From Fimiplasma intestinipullorum (lineage in GTDB: Bacteria; Bacillota_I; Bacilli_A; Erysipelotrichales; Coprobacillaceae): a DNA stretch of 39,782 bases. The stretch is taken from assembly GCA_018715065.1 (NCBI GenBank), contig DVMJ01000009.1:1-39782 (forward strand), read 5' to 3'. Under the pieces are notes generated by a model. The model worked only from the letters and a program-made list of their open reading frames with translations, had not been told where the DNA came from and made no database searches. Position 1 is the first letter of the stretch, and each line of letters opens with the position of its first letter. This document shows positions 7,461-14,999 of this stretch, piece after piece. The translations under genes were made by a program, and so were the position numbers.

Positions 7461-9269
7461 TTAGTTTTTCTCCTGGAAATCAGCATCGACAACACCATCA
7501 TCGTTTGCATTGCTGTTGTTATTGTCGTTAGCCTGATTTGCCTGCTGATATGCATAAGCTGCCATCTGCTGAGCCATCTGTTCAAGTTCGCTCATCTTCG
7601 CTTCAAGTGTAGCCATATCATTGTTGTCTAAAGCTGTTTTTAATTCATTTCTTAAAGCTTCTGCCTGAGACTTCTGATTTGCATCAATCTTATCGCCCTG
7701 TTCAGCTAAAGCTTTATCGATCTCATTGATCATCTGTTCAGCTTTGTTCTTTGTTTCGATCTCTTTACGACGTTTTTCATCTTCAGCTTTATTGGCTTCA
7801 GCTTCCTGAACCATACGATTGATCTCATCTTCACTTAAACCAGTAGAGTTCTGGATCGTGATGGACTGTTCTTTATTGTTCTTTAAGTCTTTCGCCTTAA
7901 CATTAACGATACCGTTAACGTCGATGTTGAAGGTAACTTCGATCTGAGGAACACCACGAGGGGCTGGATCGATACCATCCAATTTGAAGATACCTAAAGT
8001 CTTGTTGTCACGTGCCATTGTACGTTCACCCTGTAAAACATGGATGTCAACGGCTGGCTGATTATCTTCAGCTGTAGAGAAGATCTGTGATTTCGTTGTA
8101 GGGATCGTTGTATTTCTTTCAATCAGGACAGTCATGACACCACCCATTGTTTCGATACCTAAAGACAATGGTGTAACGTCAAGTAAGACGATATCTTTGA
8201 CGTCGCCGGCAATGACACCACCCTGAATGGCTGCACCCATGGAAACTACTTCATCTGGGTTAACCGATTTGTTAGGTTCTTTACCAAGTAAGCGTTTGAC
8301 AGATTCCTGTACGGCAGGGATACGTGTAGAACCACCGACTAACAATACCTGATCGATTTCAGAAGGAGACATATGCGCATCACTTAATGCCTGCTGTACT
8401 GGCCCTTCTGTTCTCTGAACTAAACGACGTGTTAATTCATCAAATTTAGCTCTTGTTAATGTCATTTCTAAGTGAACTGGACCATTCGCACCAGCTGAGA
8501 TGAATGGTAAAGAAATCTGTGTCTGCATCATACCGGACAGATCTTTCTTTGCCTTTTCTGCAGCTTCCTTGACACGCTGCATGGCCATATTGTCATGAGA
8601 CAGATCAATGCCCTGTTCTTTCTTAAATTCACTAATCATATAGTCCATGATGGCTTTATCGAAGTCATCACCACCAAGCATGTTATCACCGGCAGTTGCT
8701 AATACTTCGAAAGTACCGTCAGCTAAATCGAGGATGGATACGTCAAAGGTTCCCCCACCTAAGTCGTAAACTAACACTTTCTGTTCTTTTTCTAATTTGT
8801 CCAAACCGAAAGCTAAAGCTGCAGCGGTTGGTTCGTTGATGATACGTTCTACTTCTAAGCCAGCAATTTTACCTGCATCTTTGGTTGCCTGACGCTGTGC
8901 ATCATTAAAGTAAGCAGGAACAGTAATGACAGCGCTGGTCACTGTTTCACCTAAATAAGCTTCAGCAGTGGCTTTTAAGTTCTGCAGGATCATTGCGGAG
9001 ATTTCTTCTGGTGTATAAGATTTCCCATTCACATTGACCTTATAATTGGTACCCATGTGACGTTTGATAGAACTTACTGTATCTTTATTGGTTACAGCCT
9101 GACGTTTTGCAGCTTCACCAACAATGATCTCACCATTTTTAAATGCAACAACGGATGGTGTTGTACGTGCACCTTCAGGATTGGCAATTACCTTCACTTC
9201 GCCATTTTCCATAATACTTACGCAAGAGTTTGTAGTACCTAAATCGATACCGATGATTTTCTTAGCCAT
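7461..9269 (-). CDS. dnaK: Chaperone protein DnaK (Hsp70)
   Basis: The ATP-dependent Hsp70 works with DnaJ and GrpE in folding and disaggregation. The ATPase domain (1-360) opens with IGIDLGTTNSC and contains VPAYFNDAQRQATKDA, INEPTAAALA, DLGGGTFDVS and LVGGSTRIP. The linker (DVTPLSLGIE region) leads to the substrate-binding beta domain and the helical lid. The tail is rich in Asn and Asp and ends DGVVDADFQEKN, as in other Firmicutes. At 602 residues it is normal length. Third gene of the hrcA operon, 17 bp after grpE, with a TAGGAGG site. Confidence 0.98.
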   Translation of the reverse strand: MAKKIIGIDLGTTNSCVSIMENGEVKVIANPEGARTTPSVVAFKNGEIIVGEAAKRQAVTNKDTVSSIKRHMGTNYKVNVNGKSYTPEEISAMILQNLKATAEAYLGETVTSAVITVPAYFNDAQRQATKDAGKIAGLEVERIINEPTAAALAFGLDKLEKEQKVLVYDLGGGTFDVSILDLADGTFEVLATAGDNMLGGDDFDKAIMDYMISEFKKEQGIDLSHDNMAMQRVKEAAEKAKKDLSGMMQTQISLPFISAGANGPVHLEMTLTRAKFDELTRRLVQRTEGPVQQALSDAHMSPSEIDQVLLVGGSTRIPAVQESVKRLLGKEPNKSVNPDEVVSMGAAIQGGVIAGDVKDIVLLDVTPLSLGIETMGGVMTVLIERNTTIPTTKSQIFSTAEDNQPAVDIHVLQGERTMARDNKTLGIFKLDGIDPAPRGVPQIEVTFNIDVNGIVNVKAKDLKNNKEQSITIQNSTGLSEDEINRMVQEAEANKAEDEKRRKEIETKNKAEQMINEIDKALAEQGDKIDANQKSQAEALRNELKTALDNNDMATLEAKMSELEQMAQQMAAYAYQQANQANDNNNSNANDDGVVDADFQEKN

Positions 9270-9286
9270 AATACATTACCTCCTAT

Positions 9287-9847
9287 TTATTCATTGACCT
9301 TTACTAAGGATGCCCTCAGGACACGATCTTTTAACTTATAACCTTTTTGCAGTTCCTCTGTAATGACATTGCTTGGAACACCTTCCTCGCTGGTCATCAT
9401 TACTGCCTGATGATAATTCGGATCAAATTCTTTGCCTAAGGCTTCGATTTGTTCGACGCCATGTTTCTTCAGGATCTCCATAAACTGATTGTGGATCATT
9501 TCCATGCCTTTGACAAAGGCCTGATTCTCTTCAGTAGTTTCCTGACTCAAAGCTCTTTCCAGATTATCGACAACAGGCAGCAGATCCGTGGCAAAATCTT
9601 GCATCATAAACTTCAGCGCATTCTCATGTTCCGTTTTTAAGCGACGCTTTAGATTTTCCATATCTGCGAAGACTTTATAATAATCGTTCTTCCATTTATT
9701 CGCTTCCTGTTCAAGTTCACTAATCTGATTCTTTAACTGGTCCGTTTCGGAAGAAGATGCTTCTTTCTTTTCCGTTATTTCTGTTTCAGGCTGTGCCTCT
9801 TTTTCAACGGTTTCTTCCGTAACTTCTTTCTTTTCCTTTTTGCTCAT
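9287..9847 (-). CDS. grpE: Nucleotide exchange factor GrpE
   Basis: GrpE releases ADP from DnaK. The N-terminal third is a charged Glu/Lys-rich tail, followed by a long coiled coil (about 40-110, LKNQISELEQEANKWKNDYY) and the beta-wing domain with DLLPVVDNLERAL, GVEQIEALGKEFDPNYHQAV and the terminal GYKLKDRVLRASLVKV. I chose the ATG (MSKKEKK, 186 residues) that follows AGAGGTGATAAA and lies just past the hrcA stop, rather than a longer frame overlapping hrcA. Second gene of the heat-shock operon. Confidence 0.95.
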   Translation of the reverse strand: MSKKEKKEVTEETVEKEAQPETEITEKKEASSSETDQLKNQISELEQEANKWKNDYYKVFADMENLKRRLKTEHENALKFMMQDFATDLLPVVDNLERALSQETTEENQAFVKGMEMIHNQFMEILKKHGVEQIEALGKEFDPNYHQAVMMTSEEGVPSNVITEELQKGYKLKDRVLRASLVKVNE

Positions 9848-9851
9848 TTTA

Positions 9852-10883
9852 TCACCTCTTATTTTTACTTTCCTGCTCTTCAAAAATCACTTCGATATTC
9901 TTAGCCACATACTCGACTAAAGAAATGACCTTTTCATAAGGCATCCGGGTTGGACCGATGACTGAGATCGTTCCATGGGATGTTTCGGATGTTTTGAATG
10001 TTCCTGAAATGACAGAAACATCATTGATCAATGGCACATCCGCTCCAATTTTGACGGTAACACCTTCATCGGCATTTGCTGGGATCAATGCATTCCAGGT
10101 TTGCGAATTTTCAAACGCATGCACTAAACGACGAAGCTTCTGGACATCATTGAATTCCGGCTGATAAATCATGTTCTCTTTGCCTGAGAAGTAGACATTG
10201 CTTTGTGCAAATTTCATGAAAGCTTCCAAAAAAGCATTAAAGAGAATTTCATGTTCCTGAATTCGACTCGCCAGTACAGGCTTGACATCGTTTTCCAGTT
10301 TCGTTGTCACTTCATCGATTGGTGTTCCAACCAACATGTCATTCATCACACCCACACAGGACCGGATATCTTCCATTGAAATGTGGTCATTGATCGTAAA
10401 GGTCTTGTTTTCCACATGCCCTTTATCCGTCACGATAATGACCGTCACACTTTGACTGGTAAGCGGTACGATCGTGATTTGCTGGAGTGATTCATAAGTA
10501 GAATCAGGACCAAGTACAACGCTGGTCAGATGCGTCAGTTCGCTTAGCATCTCACAGCTTTGCTGAACGATGTCTGTTAAAGATCGCTGATGATCATTAA
10601 AGATCACTTGCATCTGATGCTTGACTTTATCCTCAATTCTAGTTTCTAAGAGATGGTCAACATAATAACGATAACCACTAGCACTTGGAATACGACCGGA
10701 AGAGGTATGCGTTTTTTCAAGATACCCTTGATCCTCTAAAGCAGCCATCTCATTTCGGATCGTCGCACTAGAGTAAGGTAACTGATATTTCTGCATGAGC
10801 GTCTTGGATCCAACAGGTTCAGCCGTCGCGATAAACTCTTCGACAATACACTTCAATACTGTGGTTTGCCTGGCAGATAGCAT
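9852..10883 (-). CDS. hrcA: Heat-inducible transcription repressor HrcA
   Basis: HrcA binds CIRCE operators and needs GroEL for active folding, so it represses chaperone genes until heat stress diverts GroEL. The N-terminal winged helix (about 1-95) includes LSARQTTVLKCIVEEFIATAEPVGSK-type sequence and YSSATIRNEMAALE. The rest is the GAF-like and dimerisation region ending near RMPYEKVISLVEYVAKNIE. The start is the ATG 8 bp after AAAGGAGG (343 residues); an in-frame GTG 21 bp upstream lies before that site. First gene of the operon, directly behind two CIRCE-like elements, so it should be autoregulated. Confidence 0.95.
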   Translation of the reverse strand: MLSARQTTVLKCIVEEFIATAEPVGSKTLMQKYQLPYSSATIRNEMAALEDQGYLEKTHTSSGRIPSASGYRYYVDHLLETRIEDKVKHQMQVIFNDHQRSLTDIVQQSCEMLSELTHLTSVVLGPDSTYESLQQITIVPLTSQSVTVIIVTDKGHVENKTFTINDHISMEDIRSCVGVMNDMLVGTPIDEVTTKLENDVKPVLASRIQEHEILFNAFLEAFMKFAQSNVYFSGKENMIYQPEFNDVQKLRRLVHAFENSQTWNALIPANADEGVTVKIGADVPLINDVSVISGTFKTSETSHGTISVIGPTRMPYEKVISLVEYVAKNIEVIFEEQESKNKR

Positions 10884-10897
10884 ATCCTTAACCTCCT

Positions 10898-10924
10898 TTA
10901 GCACTCTTTTATCTCCTGTGCTAA
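10898..10924. promoter_or_regulatory. CIRCE-like operator 1 (5' UTR)
   Basis: TTAGCACTC - 9 bp - CTGTGCTAA. One arm is perfect against the CIRCE consensus TTAGCACTC-N9-GAGTGCTAA; the other differs in its two innermost bases. It covers the expected transcription start and runs into the hrcA Shine-Dalgarno sequence. Confidence 0.8.
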
Positions 10925-10928
10925 TTTT

Positions 10929-10956
10929 ATTATACTCTTATTTTTAGCACTGTCAA
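10929..10956 (-). promoter_or_regulatory. Sigma-A promoter of the hrcA-grpE-dnaK-dnaJ operon
   Basis: On the minus strand a perfect TTGACA, a 16-bp spacer and a perfect TATAAT. The -35 hexamer lies inside CIRCE-like element 2, so repressor binding would block polymerase. Confidence 0.92.
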
Positions 10957-10970
10957 CAACTTAGTGCTAA
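10944..10970. promoter_or_regulatory. CIRCE-like operator 2 (over the -35 box)
   Basis: TTAGCACTG - 9 bp - TAGTGCTAA. Each arm has a single mismatch to the consensus, in the innermost base. Confidence 0.88.
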
Positions 10971-10990
10971 TATTTCGAAGTTTTTTATAC

Positions 10991-11022
10991 AAAAAAAGCT
11001 TCTGCAGCCAGGCTGCAGAAGC
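10991..11022 (-). terminator. Terminator upstream of hrcA (ends the comEA-to-kinase unit)
   Basis: A very strong stem GCTTCTGCAGCC / GGCTGCAGAAGC with a seven-T tract on the minus strand. It separates the upstream genes from the heat-shock operon. It lies about 105 bp after the kinase stop; I see no gene in that gap. Confidence 0.92.
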
Positions 11023-11127
11023 CAAACCTCACCTGTTCAGCAATGATGTGCATGATCTTGAAATGCGCCTCAAATGATAAGGATCAGCATTTTCGAATCA
11101 TCATCTCTTTTGATGATCAGGCTGCGT

Positions 11128-11652
11128 TTATTTTGGACTTTGAAGTATCTTCAGGCACTGGCTTAGGGCCAGCATGCCATCATCGGTATAAATCACTGAT
11201 ACCGGACCATCCATCGCCTCATCCCACGCATCGTAATCACGTTGACAGACATCCGACCAGGAAGGAACCTTGAGGCCCGTCAGATCCGATTGTCGATTTT
11301 CGACGCACCGCCGATGCAATTGGATATCTTTCACTTTCAATTCAAACTGATAAAAACAGGCATTACATGTATCAGCAAGTTCTCTAAACCACGAACGCGT
11401 CAAATGCATGGGATTGACGGTATCGATGAGCACACTGTTTCCTATATTCAAGTTTTCCCGAGCTAAATGAATCAGCGCCTGATATCCTTCCCCTTCACTT
11501 CCGGCATCCGGATCGTGCTGACGAAAACTTGCTTCCACACAATCTACACGCAAATAACAAAGCCCAAGCTGCTTGGATAAATGTCGCGCAATCGTTGTTT
11601 TCCCGGTCCTCGGTAAGCCAGATAGAATAATCAATTGTGGTCGAATCGACAT
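11128..11652 (-). CDS. Small P-loop kinase-like protein, function unknown
   Basis: A 174-residue protein with Walker A GLPRTGKTT near residue 13 and a following ARHLSKQLG helix, as in AAA_33 / Zeta-toxin or chloramphenicol-phosphotransferase-like small kinases. Residues near VLIDTVNPM suggest a Walker-B-like Asp. A YxxFELKV strand and a short HRRCVENRQSD lid with two Arg follow, consistent with a nucleoside or small-molecule kinase. I do not recognise a specific substrate. The ATG is placed 8 bp after AGGAGG; a GTG lies one codon upstream. It is the last gene before the terminator, 39 bp after hemW, in a slot that is not part of the usual hemW-hrcA order. Confidence 0.8.
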   Translation of the reverse strand: MSIRPQLIILSGLPRTGKTTIARHLSKQLGLCYLRVDCVEASFRQHDPDAGSEGEGYQALIHLARENLNIGNSVLIDTVNPMHLTRSWFRELADTCNACFYQFELKVKDIQLHRRCVENRQSDLTGLKVPSWSDVCQRDYDAWDEAMDGPVSVIYTDDGMLALSQCLKILQSPK

Positions 11653-11691
11653 CACATTCTCCTCCTTCTCTTATCACAGGACAGATCATCT

Positions 11692-12786
11692 TTATGCTAG
11701 TTTTAACAGCAGTTCATCCAAAACAGCCAGTCCTTTGGGCAAGCAGTATAAATGCTTGCCATCATCAGCAATGAACCCCTGGTCTATCATCCACTTCAGT
11801 GCCTCAGGGTAAAAGGCAAATGGACTTTGCTTAAACCGCTCTGCAAACTTTTCCAGATCAATGCCCTCCTTCATGCGCCAGTTCAACATGAAGCTCTCAA
11901 AGACCTGTTCTTCCAAGCTTAAAGACTGCTGCGTATAGGTCGTTACCCCTTTGAGATACTGGTTAATCGAACGTGTATTATCATAACGTATCGACCCGAT
12001 ATAGCCGCTCGCCCCAGCACCTATGCCAACATAGCCTTCATTTCTCCAATAGACCATATTATGCTGCGAACGATAACCCGGTTTAGCATAATTGCTGACT
12101 TCATAATGTTCAAATCCATTGGCTTTTAAAAAGTGTTGAATTAGATCATCTGCTTCAAGGATCCATTTTTCATCTTTAGGCGCCTGTTGCCAAAGAGCAA
12201 AAAGGGTATGTTCTTCCAGGATCAAAGAATAATAGGAAAGATGCTTGACTCCTAGATTGAGACTTCTTTCCAGATCTGTTTTGAGCGTCGCATGCGTCTG
12301 TCCAGGCAGACCGTACATCAGATCAAAAGAAATATTATTCAAACCGACCTCATGACAGCAGACAACGGCCTTGGTGATTTGACTGACCGTATGCTGGCGG
12401 CCAAGATGCCTGAGAATCGTTTCATCAAAAGTCTGTACGCCTAAACTGAGGCGGTTGATCCCGCCCTCTTTCATGAGCTGGATTTTCTTTTCATCCAACT
12501 GCTCCGGATTCGCTTCAACGGTCGCTTCTTTTGCACCACTCAAAGGACGTTTTAAAATCGCCAGTAAGCGTCTTAATTGCGTCTCATTAAGGGAACTAGG
12601 CGTACCGCCGCCAATATAGACCGTACGGAATGGACGATCTACATTTCTTGCCTGCAATTCCCTTTCCAGCCGATCAAGATAAGCATCGACCCACGGTTCA
12701 TAATAGTAGACCTTGCAAAAATCACAATAGGCGCAAATATGCCGGCAAAAAGGGATATGAACATATAGGCTGGATGGTTCAGTCAT
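11692..12786 (-). CDS. hemW: HemW-type radical SAM heme chaperone
   Basis: HemW is a HemN-like radical SAM protein that binds heme and hands it to respiratory enzymes; it lacks proven coproporphyrinogen oxidase activity. The [4Fe-4S] motif CRHICAYCDF puts cysteines at 14, 18 and 21, in the HemW pattern. The GGGTPS SAM-binding segment, EANPEQL and RLSLGVQTF are also family hallmarks, and the HemN C-terminal domain closes the 364-residue protein. The start ATG overlaps the sdaA stop and is preceded by AAGGAG inside sdaA, implying translational coupling. Often mis-annotated as oxygen-independent coproporphyrinogen III oxidase. Confidence 0.92.
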   Translation of the reverse strand: MTEPSSLYVHIPFCRHICAYCDFCKVYYYEPWVDAYLDRLERELQARNVDRPFRTVYIGGGTPSSLNETQLRRLLAILKRPLSGAKEATVEANPEQLDEKKIQLMKEGGINRLSLGVQTFDETILRHLGRQHTVSQITKAVVCCHEVGLNNISFDLMYGLPGQTHATLKTDLERSLNLGVKHLSYYSLILEEHTLFALWQQAPKDEKWILEADDLIQHFLKANGFEHYEVSNYAKPGYRSQHNMVYWRNEGYVGIGAGASGYIGSIRYDNTRSINQYLKGVTTYTQQSLSLEEQVFESFMLNWRMKEGIDLEKFAERFKQSPFAFYPEALKWMIDQGFIADDGKHLYCLPKGLAVLDELLLKLA

Positions 12787-13981
12787 CAATAACAAGCTCC
12801 TTAGCCAAGCCACCCAATGAGGTTTCCCGATAAGCAGGATTCAGATCATGCCCGGTATTCTTCATGACACGCACCACGGAATCAAAGGAAACCCGGTTTT
12901 CTCTCAGCTTCCCTAGTTCACGGGCATATATCGCCGCATCCATGGCTCTTAAAACACCAAACCCGTTGCGTTCGATGCAAGGAATCTGGACATAACCACC
13001 GACCGGGTCACAGGTCAGACCCAACTGATGTTCAAGGCCCATTTCAGCTGCATATTCTATCTGACGCAAATTGAGGCCAAGCAAGCTGGCATAGGCTGCA
13101 GCAGTCATGCTGATGGCTGAACCCACCTCAGCCTGGCAACCGCCCTCTGCCCCTGAGATCGTTGCATTGGTCTTGATCAAATTTCCAAACAGACCGGCAA
13201 TGCCCAGCGCCCGTAAGATCTTACTTTCCGGCATCTTTTGCACACGGTAACAATAATAGATCAAAGCCGGCAAAACCCCGCTAGCGCCACAGGTCGGTGC
13301 AGTGACGATCTTCTCTCCGCTGGCATTTCCCTCACTGACAGCATAGGCAAAACTTGTCAGCAGCAGTCTTTCATTCTTTGCTTTTTTAGCTTCTTCATAC
13401 AGATCAGCGGCTACCCGTTTAAGATGTAACTTCCCTGGTAAATAGCCTCGGGTCGTCAGTCCACGTTCCACGCTTTCTTCCATGACCTTTAAGACTTCTC
13501 TTAAATAATCCTCAAAATCCTCATCTTCATTTTGTAAAATGTAAGTATAGACATCCATTCCTACATCATCAAGGTAGTTCTCGATCGCTTCGATAGACTG
13601 ATGGGGATAATACTGGCGCGGTTTGGCAAAGGATTCATTTTCAAAAACGATGCTGCCGCCACCAATCGAATAAGCAACTGAACGCTTTAATTCATGATCA
13701 TCCTTGTCGTAAGCAACGATCATCATCCCATTAGGATGAGCAGGTAAAGCTTTGATCTGCCAACTGATGGAAACCGGACAGGGGGCAAGGGTCTTTTCAA
13801 TAATATAATCCGTTAAGTGTCCTTTACCCGTCAATGCCAAACTACCATATAGCGTCACTTCATAACGCGTTGCCTGCTCGCCGACTTCCTTTTGAATACT
13901 TTCACAGATACGCTGTGGCCCCATTGTATGGGAAGAAGATGGGCCAACGCCAATCTTAAATAACTCTTTAATGGATTCCAT
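12779..13981 (-). CDS. sdaA: L-serine dehydratase, single-chain, iron-sulfur dependent
   Basis: Converts L-serine to pyruvate and ammonia using a [4Fe-4S] cluster. The beta domain comes first (about 1-150; opening FKIGVGPSSSHTMGP), then the alpha catalytic domain with APTCGASGVLPAL. Cluster-type cysteines fall near 282 (GGCQ), 324 and 335 (TCDPVGGYVQIPC); the spacings of 42 and 11 equal those I recall for the Legionella enzyme (343, 385, 396). Many Firmicutes split the two domains into SdaAB and SdaAA; here they are fused in a compact 400 residues. The C-terminus ends LVIDD with no Cys, so the C-terminal 'tail' cysteine of the Legionella type is absent. The ATG follows AAGGAG; the gene sits between holA and hemW. 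Confidence 0.92.
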   Translation of the reverse strand: MESIKELFKIGVGPSSSHTMGPQRICESIQKEVGEQATRYEVTLYGSLALTGKGHLTDYIIEKTLAPCPVSISWQIKALPAHPNGMMIVAYDKDDHELKRSVAYSIGGGSIVFENESFAKPRQYYPHQSIEAIENYLDDVGMDVYTYILQNEDEDFEDYLREVLKVMEESVERGLTTRGYLPGKLHLKRVAADLYEEAKKAKNERLLLTSFAYAVSEGNASGEKIVTAPTCGASGVLPALIYYCYRVQKMPESKILRALGIAGLFGNLIKTNATISGAEGGCQAEVGSAISMTAAAYASLLGLNLRQIEYAAEMGLEHQLGLTCDPVGGYVQIPCIERNGFGVLRAMDAAIYARELGKLRENRVSFDSVVRVMKNTGHDLNPAYRETSLGGLAKELVIDD

Positions 13982-13985
13982 GATC

Positions 13986-14957
13986 CTATCTCCTTTCGTG
14001 CTGTACGCCAACATTCAATAAAAACAATTCCAATCCCTGTGTTTTATCGACCTTGCCATTTTTGATAGCGACATCCAACTGGGAAAGCTGATCCAAAAGG
14101 GATAATAGGTCTCCCAATTCAAACTGACGGCAATCCCTGCGAATATAAGGCAGGCGTTTGGAATTAATGTCCAGATACTGGCTGATCTCCTGATCATTAT
14201 ACCCTTTACGATCTAAGAGCCGCACCTGATAAAGCAGACGCAAATTCGTCGCAATCAACGCAATCAGACGTACGGGTTCTTCATTTTTCAGCATCAGATC
14301 CTGATAAATATCCATTATGCGATCCAATTGGCGTCTCAGGATCGCATTGGATAGTTCAAAAACATTTTCTTCAATGGGTTTAGCTACCAAAAGCTTGACA
14401 TCAGCTAAAGTCGTATGCGCATGGTGCAGGGTCAGTTTCTCAATTTCCAGTTTCAACTGCATCAGACTGCTTCCGGCTCGATCAATCAGCAGTTCCAGGG
14501 CATCATCGTCAATGGTTGACTGACGACGCTTGAACCCATTTCTGATTGTTGCCCGCAATTGATGAATATCCGGGTGTTTGGCTTCAAAGAAGGTCGCCTG
14601 CTTTCTTAACTGTTTGACTAATTTCCGCCGCTCATCCAGTTTTCCTTCCTGAAACAGAACCACGATGTGACTGGGATCTGTGGAAAATAAAAGGTTCGTA
14701 AAAGCCTCAATTTCTTTATCGCTGGCTCCCTTGACCTTTTCAGTCGTAAAAAAATAAGGATGATAAAGGACCGTCATCCGATAAGGACTAAAAAAAGGCG
14801 CGCTGGTGATCTCTTCACTGAGCAATGAGAGCGGAACTTCTCGGCAGTCAAACGTACTGAGATTGAGTTCAGGCATCTCGATTGGATACTCTTCTTTAAG
14901 CTTTTCCAGACGGTTGTCCATCAAAAGACGTTCCTCACCATAGATTACAAATAGCAT
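13986..14957 (-). CDS. holA: DNA polymerase III delta subunit
   Basis: The delta subunit opens the beta sliding clamp within the clamp loader. About 323 residues, with a degenerate AAA+ fold and no Walker A motif: opening VIYGEERLLMDNRLEKLKEE, the segment TSAPFFSPYRMTVLY, the middle VVLFQEGKLDERRKLVKQL and the C-terminal helical collar with NLRLLYQVRLLDRKG. Several ATG codons lie close together; the one at MLFVIYG is best spaced from AGGTG. It follows comEC, the usual Firmicute order. A TATAAT about 20 bp upstream could be a local promoter, though its -35 is poor. Confidence 0.9.
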   Translation of the reverse strand: MLFVIYGEERLLMDNRLEKLKEEYPIEMPELNLSTFDCREVPLSLLSEEITSAPFFSPYRMTVLYHPYFFTTEKVKGASDKEIEAFTNLLFSTDPSHIVVLFQEGKLDERRKLVKQLRKQATFFEAKHPDIHQLRATIRNGFKRRQSTIDDDALELLIDRAGSSLMQLKLEIEKLTLHHAHTTLADVKLLVAKPIEENVFELSNAILRRQLDRIMDIYQDLMLKNEEPVRLIALIATNLRLLYQVRLLDRKGYNDQEISQYLDINSKRLPYIRRDCRQFELGDLLSLLDQLSQLDVAIKNGKVDKTQGLELFLLNVGVQHERR

Positions 14958-14999
14958 TTTCATCACCTAGGGACATTATACTTCAATTCCAGCTGAATT

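Noticed and set aside
11043..11273. A 76-codon plus-strand frame opposite the end of the small kinase
   Set aside because: No ribosome site or domain; most of it is antisense to the kinase gene.
11692..12786. Calling the radical SAM gene hemN (coproporphyrinogen III oxidase)
   Set aside because: The CxxxCxxCDF pattern, size and place near hrcA fit HemW; no other heme synthesis gene is present.
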